Below, piece after piece: positions 29,567-37,821 of a DNA stretch of 55,724 bases. Location of the stretch: positions 1 through 55,724 of IMG/VR virus record IMGVR_UViG_3300030328_002903; one strand, 5' to 3'. Made by a program: the position numbers and the translations under genes. The notes beneath the pieces were generated by a model. It searched no databases. It had not been told where the DNA came from and saw only the letters and a list, made by a program, of their open reading frames with translations. Position 1 is the first letter of the stretch; the number at the start of each line of letters is the position of its first letter. This DNA comes from a virus.

Positions 29567-29687
29567 TCCAGTTGCCAAGGTTCTTAGGAGTGATCCTCGA
29601 TTTAAATCCAGGGTCATTCCAAATAAAAAGAAAGAAGAACAGAAGGTTAGAAACAAAAAACGAGGGCAAGATTATGAACGTATTTAA
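29547..29687 (+). CDS. Small very basic protein, 46 aa
   Basis: MKIKRINPVAKVLRSDPRFK with 'SRVIPNKKKEEQKV' and a basic end. The 'NPVAKVLR...RFKSRVIPNKK' pattern matches a tiny conserved phage protein of unknown role. It overlaps genes on both sides; high charge fits RNA or DNA binding. Confidence 0.6.
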   Translation: MKIKRINPVAKVLRSDPRFKSRVIPNKKKEEQKVRNKKRGQDYERI

Positions 29688-29865
29688 ATCTTATTCTTTA
29701 AGTAAGTTCGATTTAAAAAAAGGAAACATCTATAAGTATGTAGATAAAGAGACATTTAATTGGCTTATTGATGAAGCTATTACCAATAGGGTAGATAATC
29801 TAGGTATTATAATCGCAGCTATTATAAAGGATGCACATTATGAAGGACGAGATAAGGAGCATTAA
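29674..29865 (+). CDS. Small protein, 63 aa
   Basis: MNVFKSYSLSKFDLKKGNIY with 'TFNWLIDEAITNRVDNLGII'. Mostly helical, no family recognised. Start at 29674, 7 nt after GAGGGCAAG. Overlaps neighbours by 14 and 26 nt. Confidence 0.5.
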   Translation: MNVFKSYSLSKFDLKKGNIYKYVDKETFNWLIDEAITNRVDNLGIIIAAIIKDAHYEGRDKEH

Positions 29866-30034
29866 TCCGGCAGAAGAATATGAATTGAACTTTTTGAGAA
29901 ATCGAGTGGATGCATTACAGGAAAGAAGCTATCTCGATGCAACACACCATGACCTTTCCAATGATGCCAAGAAAGCACGGAAAGAATTAAAAGAATTTGT
30001 AATTAAACTTAGGAAAAAAGGAGTCAACATATGA
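29840..30034 (+). CDS. Small coiled-coil protein, 64 aa
   Basis: MKDEIRSINPAEEYELNFLR then 'NDAKKARKELKEFVIKLRKK', a charged helical protein likely to form a coiled coil. I prefer the ATG at 29840; an in-frame ATG at 29831 is also possible. Overlaps the next gene by 4 nt. Confidence 0.5.
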   Translation: MKDEIRSINPAEEYELNFLRNRVDALQERSYLDATHHDLSNDAKKARKELKEFVIKLRKKGVNI

Positions 30035-30339
30035 CAGATGAATTAGATGAACACGGGAACTTAAAACCACCAGTATCTTTTTATACTAATCCAAAGGATC
30101 AGATTAAGCAGATACTTGTAGAGTATTTGACGGATACTGGTAGTGGATTTGCAGTTACTGAACAAGGGGATCAAGTCTTCCTTAATGAGAGGATTGTATC
30201 TCGTATGGATGTTCAACCAGGAGATGTGTTTGACGCACATGTACTCCTAAACTACGCAGACAAGAGAGATAAGATCAAGTACCGAGCCATGAGAGTCGTA
30301 GCCCCGGATGTAATTGCACCCATCTTTCAAGATACTTGA
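30031..30339 (+). CDS. OB-fold/cold-shock-like protein, 102 aa
   Basis: 'GSGFAVTEQGDQVFLNERIV' then 'QPGDVFDAHVLLNYADKRD' and 'YRAMRVVAPDVIAP' resemble a cold-shock-like OB-fold, a type often carried by marine phages to bind RNA or ssDNA. The N-terminal 40 residues are extra. AAGGAG lies upstream of the ATG. The stop codon lies inside the -35 of the next promoter. Confidence 0.5.
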   Translation: MTDELDEHGNLKPPVSFYTNPKDQIKQILVEYLTDTGSGFAVTEQGDQVFLNERIVSRMDVQPGDVFDAHVLLNYADKRDKIKYRAMRVVAPDVIAPIFQDT

Positions 30340-30364
30340 CGTTTAGAAACAATTTTTATATAAG
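30336..30364 (+). promoter_or_regulatory. Promoter for the ribbon-helix-helix cassette
   Basis: TTGACG (30336-30341), 17-nt spacer, TATAAG (30359-30364). It drives three small genes that end at the terminator at 30990-31031. A single GTCGCAAAG element sits between the -10 and the gene (about 30375-30383), overlapping the untranslated leader. Confidence 0.65.
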
Positions 30365-30392
30365 AATATTGTAAAGTCGCAAAGGAGATAAG

Positions 30393-30575
30393 ATGAGTGA
30401 TAAGTTTTTAAATTTAAGTACTTTAAAAGTGGAGCAACCATTTAAAAATGTAGCACTACTTCCAGAAGATCATGCAATGCTAAAGAAGATAGCAGATGCA
30501 GACCAAAGAACCATGACAAGACAGTTATCGGTTATAATACGAAATGAATTTGACAAGTGGTCACTAGAAAAATGA
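30393..30575 (+). CDS. Ribbon-helix-helix DNA-binding protein, 60 aa
   Basis: The region 'FKNVALLPEDHAMLKKIADA' then 'DQRTMTRQLSVIIRNEFDKW' gives the beta-strand and two helices of an Arc/CopG-like dimer. It is the only clear small regulator in the early block besides the AlpA-like protein, and may bind one of the repeat arrays; that is inference. AAGGAGATAAG precedes its ATG. Confidence 0.6.
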   Translation: MSDKFLNLSTLKVEQPFKNVALLPEDHAMLKKIADADQRTMTRQLSVIIRNEFDKWSLEK

Positions 30576-30769
30576 AACAAATTATGTTGTTTAGTATGCT
30601 AGCGGTGTTTTCTTTTGATACGGAACAACAATGCGAGGAAGCCGCAAAGCATTTTCATAAACATGAATATGTTGAGGGTGGATGTTGGAAGAGTTTTGAA
30701 TATGTTATGGAAGCTCCACTTCCACGACCCAAGGATTTATTTAAATCAGTAAGTGGAGGTAGAGAGTGA
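30572..30769 (+). CDS. Small exported protein, 65 aa
   Basis: MKQIMLFSMLAVFSF looks like a signal peptide, followed by 'DTEQQCEEAAKHFHKHEYVE' and 'GGCWKSFEY' with two cysteines. ATGA overlap with the preceding stop. Layout resembles the 73-aa protein next to the endolysin. Periplasmic location is inferred. Confidence 0.5.
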   Translation: MKQIMLFSMLAVFSFDTEQQCEEAAKHFHKHEYVEGGCWKSFEYVMEAPLPRPKDLFKSVSGGRE

Positions 30770-30930
30770 TGCTATGCTATAGATGTGGTAGCGAAAGTGA
30801 ACCATTATATGTTCATGGACATATACAATGTTCTATCTGTAATCAAGTTATAGATGATTGTTGCCAAGGAGAAATGTGTGAAAAAGAGGTGACAGAAGAT
30901 GAGATCCGTGATAAAATAGAACCATTGTAA
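30769..30930 (+). CDS. Zinc-ribbon miniprotein, 53 aa
   Basis: MLCYRCGSESEPLYVHGHIQ continues with 'CSICNQVIDDCCQGEMC'. The CxxC...CxxC spacing predicts a zinc ribbon. It overlaps the preceding stop (TGATG) and is followed by a terminator. Function unknown. Confidence 0.55.
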   Translation: MLCYRCGSESEPLYVHGHIQCSICNQVIDDCCQGEMCEKEVTEDEIRDKIEPL

Positions 30931-30989
30931 ACCATCTTGTAAATCATGGTTTTCTCCCAAGACTCCATAGCCTGTGGAGTCGCAAACTC

Positions 30990-31031
30990 GGGGGGTAAAA
31001 GGTTAAAGATAATTTACCTCCCATTTTTTTT
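30990..31031 (+). terminator. Intrinsic terminator
   Basis: GGGGGGTAAA (30990-30999) pairs with TTTACCTCCC (31013-31022), one G-T pair, then ATTTTTTTT. A second small hairpin, GACTCCA...TGGAGTC, lies at 30961-30981. It separates the plus-strand RHH cassette from the convergent helicase cassette. Confidence 0.85.
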
Positions 31032-31233
31032 ATATAGATCCCCACCTGATTCTTTTTTCTTCAATAATTAAATGAGAGGGTATTCTAGGTAAGGTTATTT
31101 TCTTCCTACTTTGTGGCCTATTGTATAATTCTCTGCATAAAGTTGAACAATATTTTTTCCCTGCTTGTTTATAAAGCATCTCTGTTCCACAGGCTATACA
31201 ATTACTTTTACCTTTATATTTATTAACTCTCAT
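31030..31233 (-). CDS. Zinc-finger miniprotein, 67 aa
   Basis: 'CIACGTEMLYKQAGKKYCST' then 'LCRELYNRPQSRKKIT': CxxC...CxxxC zinc-binding pattern followed by a basic tail. Last gene of the minus-strand helicase cassette, 1 nt after the preceding gene. It may help the helicase bind DNA, an inference. Confidence 0.55.
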   Translation of the reverse strand: MRVNKYKGKSNCIACGTEMLYKQAGKKYCSTLCRELYNRPQSRKKITLPRIPSHLIIEEKRIRWGSI

Positions 31234-31234
31234 T

Positions 31235-31480
31235 TTATTTCCTTTTAAGTTCGTTAAATTTACCCCTCTTACCTTTCAATAATCTTTCTGGCTCCTTCGA
31301 GTAACCACGTATCTGTGTGACGTTGTCACGTTTCATATATTTTAAAAAAGTTTCTGCTATCTCTGGTGATAAACCACTAATTTGTGATATGGCAGTGGAT
31401 GCGTTCTTTAAATTGGTCCAACCTTTTTTATAGTCGCATACTGCTTCTATGAATTGTTCTTGGGTTTTAAACTTAGCCAT
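31235..31480 (-). CDS. Small protein, 81 aa
   Basis: A helical, basic protein ('KFKTQEQFIEAVCDYKKGWT', 'GLSPEIAETFLKYMKRDN'). It overlaps the helicase 3' end by 34 nt, so it is translated with it. The helical pattern could be a small DNA-binding domain. No family recognised. Confidence 0.55.
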   Translation of the reverse strand: MAKFKTQEQFIEAVCDYKKGWTNLKNASTAISQISGLSPEIAETFLKYMKRDNVTQIRGYSKEPERLLKGKRGKFNELKRK

Positions 31481-32919
31481 TGTCTCGCTTCCTCTCCTAA
31501 TACTTTTGCACTTAAATTAATTTTATTTCTTAATGACTTCACAATCTGTTCATCAATCGTTCCTTCAGATATTAAGTCAACATAAGTTACAGGATTATTT
31601 TGTCCTATTCTGTGGCATCTATCTTCTGATTGCATTCTCGTATCCAAATTAAAATCGTTGGCATAGTATACAACTAAGTTAGCTTCAGTTAAAGTTAAAC
31701 CATATCCAGCAGTAGCCGGATTACCAACAAAAAATCTTGTTGTATGATCTGGATTTTGAAAGTTCTCAATAATTCTTTGTCTTTTTTCATCTGGTGTGTC
31801 ACCAAAAAAAGATGCAGCAGAAGCAGGTCCAAACTTTTCATTCAGAACCTTAGTGATTTGTATAATATCGTATCTGAATCTGGACCAGATGATCGCTTTA
31901 CCATCATGTTCTTGTAGTATTTCTTCTAGGGCCTCCATTCTTTTTGATGGGAAGTAAACCATTTCACCATCATCTGTTTTCAAATGACCAGACATAACCT
32001 GTTGCAACCTCAACATCTGTGTAATAACGGCGGGGGCTGTAACCAATTCACCATTGTCAAGAAGAAGCATAGCTTTTCTCTTTAAATCTTCATACATTTT
32101 TAATTGTTCTAACGTAAGAGTTACATATCGAGCCGTGTAAAGTTTATCCGGTAAGTCAAGACAATCTTTTTTTAATACACGATAAGAATATAAATCAAGG
32201 AGCGAGGTTAAAGAATCAAGTTGCCTATACCCTACAACTTGTTGAAAGGAGTGTGCTCCCATTGATCTTCTATTTATAACTGCATACTTACCTTGAAAAC
32301 TGTAGTATGATTCATGCCCTAATAATCCTGGTCTAAGGAACTCACATTGCTGATAGATATCTAGTGGTGATCGTGTCACAGGTGATCCAGTTAATATTCT
32401 TTTGTACTTGAAACCTTGCGAAATCTTCACTAAATTTTTAGAGCGTTTGGCCTTGTGGTTTTTTATGGTGGTTGATTCGTCAATGGCTATTAGACCAAAG
32501 CTGCCAAACGCACCAGACAACCATTCCCCTGCTTTTTTTCCTTTAATCGTGGAGAAAGATTCAACGTTCATAACGAAGATAGTTAACCCGGAAAAAGATT
32601 CTTTAATAGAACGCATCTCTTTTTCTTGTGACTTGCTTGGAGATGCTGTCCAACGAATCACTCTATGAGGTACTTCTGGAGACATGTGCTCCGGGATTTC
32701 TTTAGCTACCCAATTCCGGTATACTCCCTTTGGTGCTATGATGAGAGCGAAATTTACTTTTGCCTCGAGGAACATCATACCAAGTTCATCGATAAGAACT
32801 TTAGATTTACCAGTTCCCATTTCCATAAAATAACCATATTCTTTTTTGCCCCAGGCTTTATCTAAAGCAACTTGCTGATGCTCATATGGTTTTGTTTTAA
32901 ATTTATACTTGACAGTCAT
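31447..32919 (-). CDS. SNF2-like superfamily 2 helicase, 490 aa
   Basis: A DNA-dependent ATPase. Motif I 'MEMGTGKSK' (32-40), Ia 'IIAPKGVYRNWV', II 'IDEST' (146-150), III 'RILTGSPVTRSP' (about 175-186), V/VI 'NPATAGYGLTLTEAN' and 'QSEDRCHRIGQNN'. Start ATG 32919 is set by AGGAGG 6 nt upstream. It lies antisense to the replication genes on both sides and has its own consensus promoter. Roles in replication restart or recombination are likely for the family. Confidence 0.9.
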   Translation of the reverse strand: MTVKYKFKTKPYEHQQVALDKAWGKKEYGYFMEMGTGKSKVLIDELGMMFLEAKVNFALIIAPKGVYRNWVAKEIPEHMSPEVPHRVIRWTASPSKSQEKEMRSIKESFSGLTIFVMNVESFSTIKGKKAGEWLSGAFGSFGLIAIDESTTIKNHKAKRSKNLVKISQGFKYKRILTGSPVTRSPLDIYQQCEFLRPGLLGHESYYSFQGKYAVINRRSMGAHSFQQVVGYRQLDSLTSLLDLYSYRVLKKDCLDLPDKLYTARYVTLTLEQLKMYEDLKRKAMLLLDNGELVTAPAVITQMLRLQQVMSGHLKTDDGEMVYFPSKRMEALEEILQEHDGKAIIWSRFRYDIIQITKVLNEKFGPASAASFFGDTPDEKRQRIIENFQNPDHTTRFFVGNPATAGYGLTLTEANLVVYYANDFNLDTRMQSEDRCHRIGQNNPVTYVDLISEGTIDEQIVKSLRNKINLSAKVLGEEARQWLSLKPKNNS

Positions 32920-32940
32920 AACATACCTCCTATATACCAA

Positions 32941-32969
32941 TATATACGGATGACGAAATGACTTGTCAA
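32941..32969 (-). promoter_or_regulatory. Consensus promoter of the SNF2 cassette
   Basis: Minus strand: TTGACA (32969-32964), exact 17-nt spacer, TATATA (32946-32941). The transcript would start about 15 nt before the helicase ATG, just upstream of AGGAGG. The best sigma70 match in the window. Confidence 0.8.
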
Positions 32970-33003
32970 TCCTTATCTGAACAAAAAAACAATGGAGGTT
33001 TAA

Positions 33004-33591
33004 ATGACAGATACAGTAAAAGTTAATATGTCAAAAGAAATATTTGACGAAGTCTTTGATGTTGCTGGTGCATTAAAAGATGTTAATGTTGAAACCAGTA
33101 AAGATCTTAGTTCTCTGGTTTCTCAAGTCCAGGAAGTAAATGATCAGATTGCAGACGTTGAAAGAGAGTTGAAGCGTCTGAATCAAATGAAACATAAACT
33201 TGAGTCAGAGCGTATCCCGGCTCTAATGGAAGAAATGGGTCAGACTAAAGGCACTTGGAATGGTGTGGAAGTAAAACTTGTACAGAAGATTGATGCAAAG
33301 ATTACGGAAGCAAACAAAGATCTTGCCTTTGCATGGCTTCGGGAGAATGGACATGATGGCATTATAAAGAATGATGTTTCCATGTCTTTCGATAAGGGTC
33401 AGGATAACTTGGTAGGAGATGTTATACATATCTTACGTGAGAAGGGGTTTGATCCTAAACAAAGAACCACTGTACATGGAAATACTTTAAAGAGTTTTAT
33501 AAGAGAGGGTCTTGAAAAAGGTATCTCTTTAGATCTCGATTTGTTAGGTGGATATGTTCGTAACGTTGCTACAATAGGGAGGAAAGCATAA
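33004..33591 (+). CDS. Phage replication-region protein, 195 aa
   Basis: An N-terminal coiled coil (about 40-75, 'SLVSQVQEVNDQIADVEREL') is followed by 'IPALMEEMGQTKGTWNGVEV', 'AFAWLRENGHDGIIKNDVSM' and 'TVHGNTLKSFIREGLEKG'. I recognise the pattern from a widespread family that sits next to phage ssDNA-binding proteins; its function is not known to me. GGAGG precedes the ATG. It is coupled to the next gene by TAATG. Confidence 0.7.
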   Translation: MTDTVKVNMSKEIFDEVFDVAGALKDVNVETSKDLSSLVSQVQEVNDQIADVERELKRLNQMKHKLESERIPALMEEMGQTKGTWNGVEVKLVQKIDAKITEANKDLAFAWLRENGHDGIIKNDVSMSFDKGQDNLVGDVIHILREKGFDPKQRTTVHGNTLKSFIREGLEKGISLDLDLLGGYVRNVATIGRKA

Positions 33592-34382
33592 TGGCAAACG
33601 CAGTAGCAGAACAAAAACAAACTGGAGTTTCGGTTGAACTTGTCGATGATATTTTTAACATGGCAGGTGCAGGAGCCGATTTCAGTAGTGATGAAATGCA
33701 AATGCCTTTCATTCGTATCGCACAAGCTATGTCTCCAGAGATAAAGAAGTCCGATGCAAAGTTCATAGAAGGATGTGGACAGGGTGATATCTTTAATAAC
33801 TTAACTCATGAGTATTGGGGTGAAGGTGTTGAAGTAATACCATGTTACGTTCAGACCAAGTACACCGAGTGGGTACCTATTGACGATGGTGGTGGATTTG
33901 TGGGAGAGATTGCACCGGGTGATCCTGTCCTTACCACAACAACTCGAGAAGGATCTACTGAAACTTTACCAAATGGGAACGAAGTAGTTAAAGCAGATCA
34001 CTATGTTGTTCTTGTAAAGTCTAACGATGGAAGTTGGTCACCAGCTGTTCTAGATATGAAGAGTACAGGACTCAAGATTAGTCGTAGATGGAAGACTCAA
34101 ATCAATTTACAGACAATCACTCATCCAAAAACAAAAAAGATTGCGAAGTGTCCTATCTTTGGGAACATTTGGAAGATGACTACGGTCGAGGAAACCAACA
34201 AGAACAATCAGACTTACTTTAATTATTCCGTTACTAAGGTTGGATTAATTCAGGATTCTGATTTGTTTACTCAAGCAAAGACTCTGCATGTGTCGAGTGC
34301 CAAGGGTGAGGTGAAAACCGAAGCTCCAGAACAGGCACAGGATGTTAAGTCAACAGAAGACTCTGACGAAATTCCATTCTAA
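33591..34382 (+). CDS. Probable ssDNA-binding protein, 263 aa, with SSB-type tip
   Basis: The body has 'MQMPFIRIAQAMSPEIKKSD', 'GEGVEVIPCYVQTKYTEWVP' and 'AVLDMKSTGLKISRRWKTQI', a layout common for a phage ssDNA-binding family. The last residues are acidic and end DSDEIPF, very like the DDDIPF tip by which bacterial SSB recruits partners. It lies directly before the primase, which ends the same way. Role: coats ssDNA at the phage fork; inferred from the tip and neighbours. Confidence 0.7.
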   Translation: MANAVAEQKQTGVSVELVDDIFNMAGAGADFSSDEMQMPFIRIAQAMSPEIKKSDAKFIEGCGQGDIFNNLTHEYWGEGVEVIPCYVQTKYTEWVPIDDGGGFVGEIAPGDPVLTTTTREGSTETLPNGNEVVKADHYVVLVKSNDGSWSPAVLDMKSTGLKISRRWKTQINLQTITHPKTKKIAKCPIFGNIWKMTTVEETNKNNQTYFNYSVTKVGLIQDSDLFTQAKTLHVSSAKGEVKTEAPEQAQDVKSTEDSDEIPF

Positions 34383-35918
34383 ATGTCACATGCACAAAGC
34401 ATACTTGCCACCTTCGAGGGATCGAGGGTGGCACATGGAACTACTGTCGTAGGCAGAATCGGTAGGAATGGCAAGGCTGATGCCGATAGTCGTATCGTGC
34501 GTGAACCTTTGACCGAGGAAAAGATACAGGCACACCTTGATGGAAAGAATGGTGTGGGTGCTATCCCAATAAATGAGAAGAACGAGTGTAAGTGGGGGGC
34601 ATTGGATCTGGATGTATATGATTTAGATCATCAAACACTGCAGCAAAAAATCCAAAGTTTAAAACTACCCTTGGTACACTGCCGGTCTAAATCCGGGGGA
34701 GCACATTTATTTTTATTTCTTACACATTATGAACAAGCCTCAGTAGTGAGAGAATACTTATTGGAAATGGCAGTGGCTATAGGGCACAGTGGATGTGAGA
34801 TTTTTCCAAAGCAAGATAAGATATTATCAGAGCGAGGGGATGTAGGAAACTTTATTAATCTCCCCTATTTTAATTCTGATTTACCTCAACGGTATTGTTT
34901 TGACAAAAAAGGAGAAGCAATGGAACTTGAGGCATTTGTACAATTTATACAGAAGAGCAAGGTATCTCTTGACAAATTAGAGAAGACTTCCGTATCGGGA
35001 AAAAGGAAATACTTTACAGATGGACCACCATGCCTGGAACATTTATTTGCTAATGGTCCGAGTAGCGAGGATCGAAATAAAAAGTTATTTATGTGTGGTG
35101 TATACTGTCGATTGAAGACACCGGATGATTGGGTCAAGCAATTTGAAACAATGAATAGGCAGATGTTTACGACTCCACTAGATGCGAAGGAAGTTATGAA
35201 CTTACAGAAATCCTTAGACAAGAAGGAATATTTTTATACGTGTGAGCAAGAACCATTTAAGAGTTATTGTGACAAACAACTTTGCGTGACACGTAAGTAT
35301 GGAGTGGGAGATCAAGGAGCCGAGATGCCGCCAATAGGTAGCCTTACCATTATGTTATCGGAACCTCGATTATATTTTTTAGATGTAGCAGGACACAGAG
35401 TTCAGCTATCTACTGAACAATTACAAAATCAAACGTTGTTTCAACGGGCATGCATGGAACAGATACTGGTGATGCCTCCAACCATGCGTCCAAACAAATG
35501 GCATCAAACTATATCGCAGTTATTAAATGATTCGACAAAGCTAGAAGTTCCAGAAGAACTAAAAGTTTCGGGTCAGTTTTCAGAATTATTAAGGCAGTAT
35601 TGTACGAGTAGAATAAGAGCCATGCACCCTGAAGAATTGATACATGGAAAGCCTTGGACGGATGAAGGGTTAACCATGTTTACCATGTCAGGACTTGTTG
35701 AGTTTTTAAACAATAGGAAGTTTACTAATTTTACTAGGGCACAGGTTCAAGAGCAGCTGAAGAAATTCAACAGTGACCAGGATTGTAGTGGTCATAAGAG
35801 TATAAGGAAAGAGTCAGGGGAAAGAACTACCATTCGAGTATGGTGGGTCCCAGAGTTTAAAGGAGAGGAAGTGGAATTAAAAACAGAGGAATTTGATTAT
35901 GACGAAATACCATTCTAG
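34383..35918 (+). CDS. Archaeo-eukaryotic-type primase (AEP), 511 aa
   Basis: It makes primers for phage DNA synthesis. The AEP core shows 'WGALDLDVYD' (metal Asp75 and Asp77), 'SKSGGAHLFLF' with His108, 'GCEIFPKQ' and 'GNFINLPYF', like the TOTE-type primase domain. The C-terminal half is helical and has cysteines ('CEQEPFKSYCDKQLC'). The protein ends FDYDEIPF, the same tip as the preceding ssDNA-binding protein. No DnaG-type zinc finger or toprim is present. The start abuts the upstream stop. Confidence 0.75.
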   Translation: MSHAQSILATFEGSRVAHGTTVVGRIGRNGKADADSRIVREPLTEEKIQAHLDGKNGVGAIPINEKNECKWGALDLDVYDLDHQTLQQKIQSLKLPLVHCRSKSGGAHLFLFLTHYEQASVVREYLLEMAVAIGHSGCEIFPKQDKILSERGDVGNFINLPYFNSDLPQRYCFDKKGEAMELEAFVQFIQKSKVSLDKLEKTSVSGKRKYFTDGPPCLEHLFANGPSSEDRNKKLFMCGVYCRLKTPDDWVKQFETMNRQMFTTPLDAKEVMNLQKSLDKKEYFYTCEQEPFKSYCDKQLCVTRKYGVGDQGAEMPPIGSLTIMLSEPRLYFLDVAGHRVQLSTEQLQNQTLFQRACMEQILVMPPTMRPNKWHQTISQLLNDSTKLEVPEELKVSGQFSELLRQYCTSRIRAMHPEELIHGKPWTDEGLTMFTMSGLVEFLNNRKFTNFTRAQVQEQLKKFNSDQDCSGHKSIRKESGERTTIRVWWVPEFKGEEVELKTEEFDYDEIPF

Positions 35919-36153
35919 TCCAAGCGGTTATCCCCCCATGAGCAATTCACCACTAATGAAAATTGGTGAGATAACCGAGTGGCTTTCTGTTTCAGAGTCA
36001 GCCATTTATAAATGGGTGGATCAAGAACGTTTTCCAAAACCAATTAAGTTTGGTGGCCCGGATACAAAGAGAAAATCTAGTAGATGGGTGCGAGAAGAAG
36101 TAGAAACTTGGTTTCAGAAGCATGCAACGAAGAGAGAAGATGATAGAAAATAG
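35899..36153 (+). CDS. AlpA/excisionase-like helix-turn-helix protein, 84 aa
   Basis: 'LMKIGEITEWLSVSESAIYK' then 'WVDQERFPKPIKFGG' and 'SRWVREEVETWFQKH' is the MerR/AlpA-type winged helix that binds DNA. It overlaps the primase end by 20 nt with the ATG at 35899 (GAGGA upstream); a second ATG is at 35938. With no integrase present it is more likely a transcription regulator or replication initiator than an excisionase. Confidence 0.75.
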   Translation: MTKYHSSPSGYPPMSNSPLMKIGEITEWLSVSESAIYKWVDQERFPKPIKFGGPDTKRKSSRWVREEVETWFQKHATKREDDRK

Positions 36154-37669
36154 TAGACTTATACTAGGACCACCGGGTTGTGGAAAAACTTACTCTTTAA
36201 TTCAAGAGGTGAAGGATGCTATTGCCAATGGTGTTAGTCCTTCTCGTATTGGAGTTGTGTCTTTCACAACGAAAGCTATCAGGGAGTTTATAGATAGGGC
36301 ATGTTCCGAATTTAAATTAACCAAGGATGACTTCCCACATTTTAGAACGCTCCATGCTACCGGGTTTCATGGATTAGGTTTAGATGTGGGTGATGTAATG
36401 GGGAGAGAAGATTATAGATCTTTAAGTAGAATGCTTGGGGTTGACTTTGATGGTTCGGATTCAACATCACCAGATGAAGGTATCCTTATTCCTACGGTTG
36501 GAGGTTCGGGAGCCAAGTACCTACAAATGATAATGAGAGCAAGGTACCGAGAGGTTTCTCTTGACAAGGAGTACAATGCAACCAAGGACTATAGCTTACA
36601 TTTTGAAAAGTTAGATCAGATAGATAGACAGTTAGTAATATATAAGAGTAATGCCAACAAACTCGACTTCTCTGACATGATAGCCAAGTATATAGAGGAT
36701 GTTGATCCTCCCTATCTTGATCTCTTGATTGTTGATGAAGCACAGGATTTAACACCATTGCAATGGACGATGGTTGAGAAGATGGCACAGAATACAGATC
36801 AAGTTATTATTGCAGGAGATGATGACCAAGCTATTCATAGGTGGACGGGTGTGAACGTTCGGAGGTTCTCTGATTCTTCTAATAGTATAAAGGTACTTAA
36901 CAAGTCTTATCGCCTACCACGTAGTGTCTGGGAGCTATCTGAACGCATTTCTAAACGCATTCCGGGTAGGATAGAAAAAGAGTTTTATCCTAGAGAAGAA
37001 GAGGGAAAGGTTAGTTGGGTGTGGAGATTAAGTGATCTTCCCCTGGACCAAGGTTCATGGACCATTATGGCGAGAACGAATAGCTTTGTTAAGGATATGG
37101 CAGAGGAACTTAGATCCTTGGGATATTTTTATTCTATTAAAGGAAGGCCTGCTATTTCTAAGGAACACATAGATACCATGTCTACGTGGAAAGATCTGCA
37201 GCTTGGTTATTCTTTATCGGTTGATGCTATAAAAAGATTTTATAAAGCTGTTCCAAAGACAAAGCAGAATGCAGTAGTGGCAAGGGGGTCAACATCTTTA
37301 CTTGATATGTTGGAACCAGATGCTACTGTAGATTATTGGGAATTAGTTAAAGACTTTGGGATGCTTGCTCCTTTGGAGCGAGATGCAAAGGATATAGTTA
37401 AGTTGAGTGATGATGAAAAATTGTATATCGCCACACTTGAACGAAGAGGCGACTCTATTAATGGAGAACCTCGTATTAAATTGTCTACTATTCATGCCAT
37501 GAAAGGAGGAGAGGACGACAACGTAGCTGTCTACATGGGGTCAACGCAATCTTGTGTGGAGGGCAACCATCCGGAGGATGAACATCGGGTATTTTACGTA
37601 GCAGTTACCCGAGCGAAACAAAATTTGTTTTTAATTGAGTCAAGTAAAAAGTACAGGTACATAATATGA
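36140..37669 (+). CDS. UvrD/Rep-like superfamily 1 helicase, 509 aa
   Basis: A 3'-5' type DNA helicase. Motif I 'LGPPGCGKT' (9-17), Ia 'VVSFTTKAIREF', II 'DEAQD' (199-203), III 'GDDDQAIHRWTG' (226-237), and VI 'VFYVAVTRAKQNLFL'. The 2B region is short, so it is a compact member. It is probably the replicative or recombination helicase because no DnaB-type helicase is present. It overlaps the HTH gene by 14 nt. Confidence 0.9.
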   Translation: MIENSRLILGPPGCGKTYSLIQEVKDAIANGVSPSRIGVVSFTTKAIREFIDRACSEFKLTKDDFPHFRTLHATGFHGLGLDVGDVMGREDYRSLSRMLGVDFDGSDSTSPDEGILIPTVGGSGAKYLQMIMRARYREVSLDKEYNATKDYSLHFEKLDQIDRQLVIYKSNANKLDFSDMIAKYIEDVDPPYLDLLIVDEAQDLTPLQWTMVEKMAQNTDQVIIAGDDDQAIHRWTGVNVRRFSDSSNSIKVLNKSYRLPRSVWELSERISKRIPGRIEKEFYPREEEGKVSWVWRLSDLPLDQGSWTIMARTNSFVKDMAEELRSLGYFYSIKGRPAISKEHIDTMSTWKDLQLGYSLSVDAIKRFYKAVPKTKQNAVVARGSTSLLDMLEPDATVDYWELVKDFGMLAPLERDAKDIVKLSDDEKLYIATLERRGDSINGEPRIKLSTIHAMKGGEDDNVAVYMGSTQSCVEGNHPEDEHRVFYVAVTRAKQNLFLIESSKKYRYII

Positions 37670-37821
37670 AAAAAAATAAAAGTAGAGTTCAGAAACCTAA
37701 GTTTCTTTTGAACTATGAATGTCCTTGTGGATATACATGGAAGACCTATTGGGAAAAATATTCTAAAGACCAATGCAGAGAATGTGGAAGACATGTAGAT
37801 CCAAAGGAGAAGATACAATGA
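37666..37821 (+). CDS. Zinc-ribbon miniprotein, 51 aa
   Basis: MKKNKSRVQKPKFLLNYECP then 'CGYTWKTYWEKYSKDQCREC': CxC...CxxC, a rubredoxin-like zinc ribbon after a basic N-terminus. ATGA overlaps at both ends tie it to the helicase and the DUF6378 gene. A DNA-binding helper for replication is possible. Confidence 0.6.
   Translation: MKKNKSRVQKPKFLLNYECPCGYTWKTYWEKYSKDQCRECGRHVDPKEKIQ

Noticed and set aside
35899-36153. Excisionase as evidence of a temperate phage
   Set aside because: AlpA-like HTH proteins also act as regulators, and there is no integrase, repressor or attachment site in the window.
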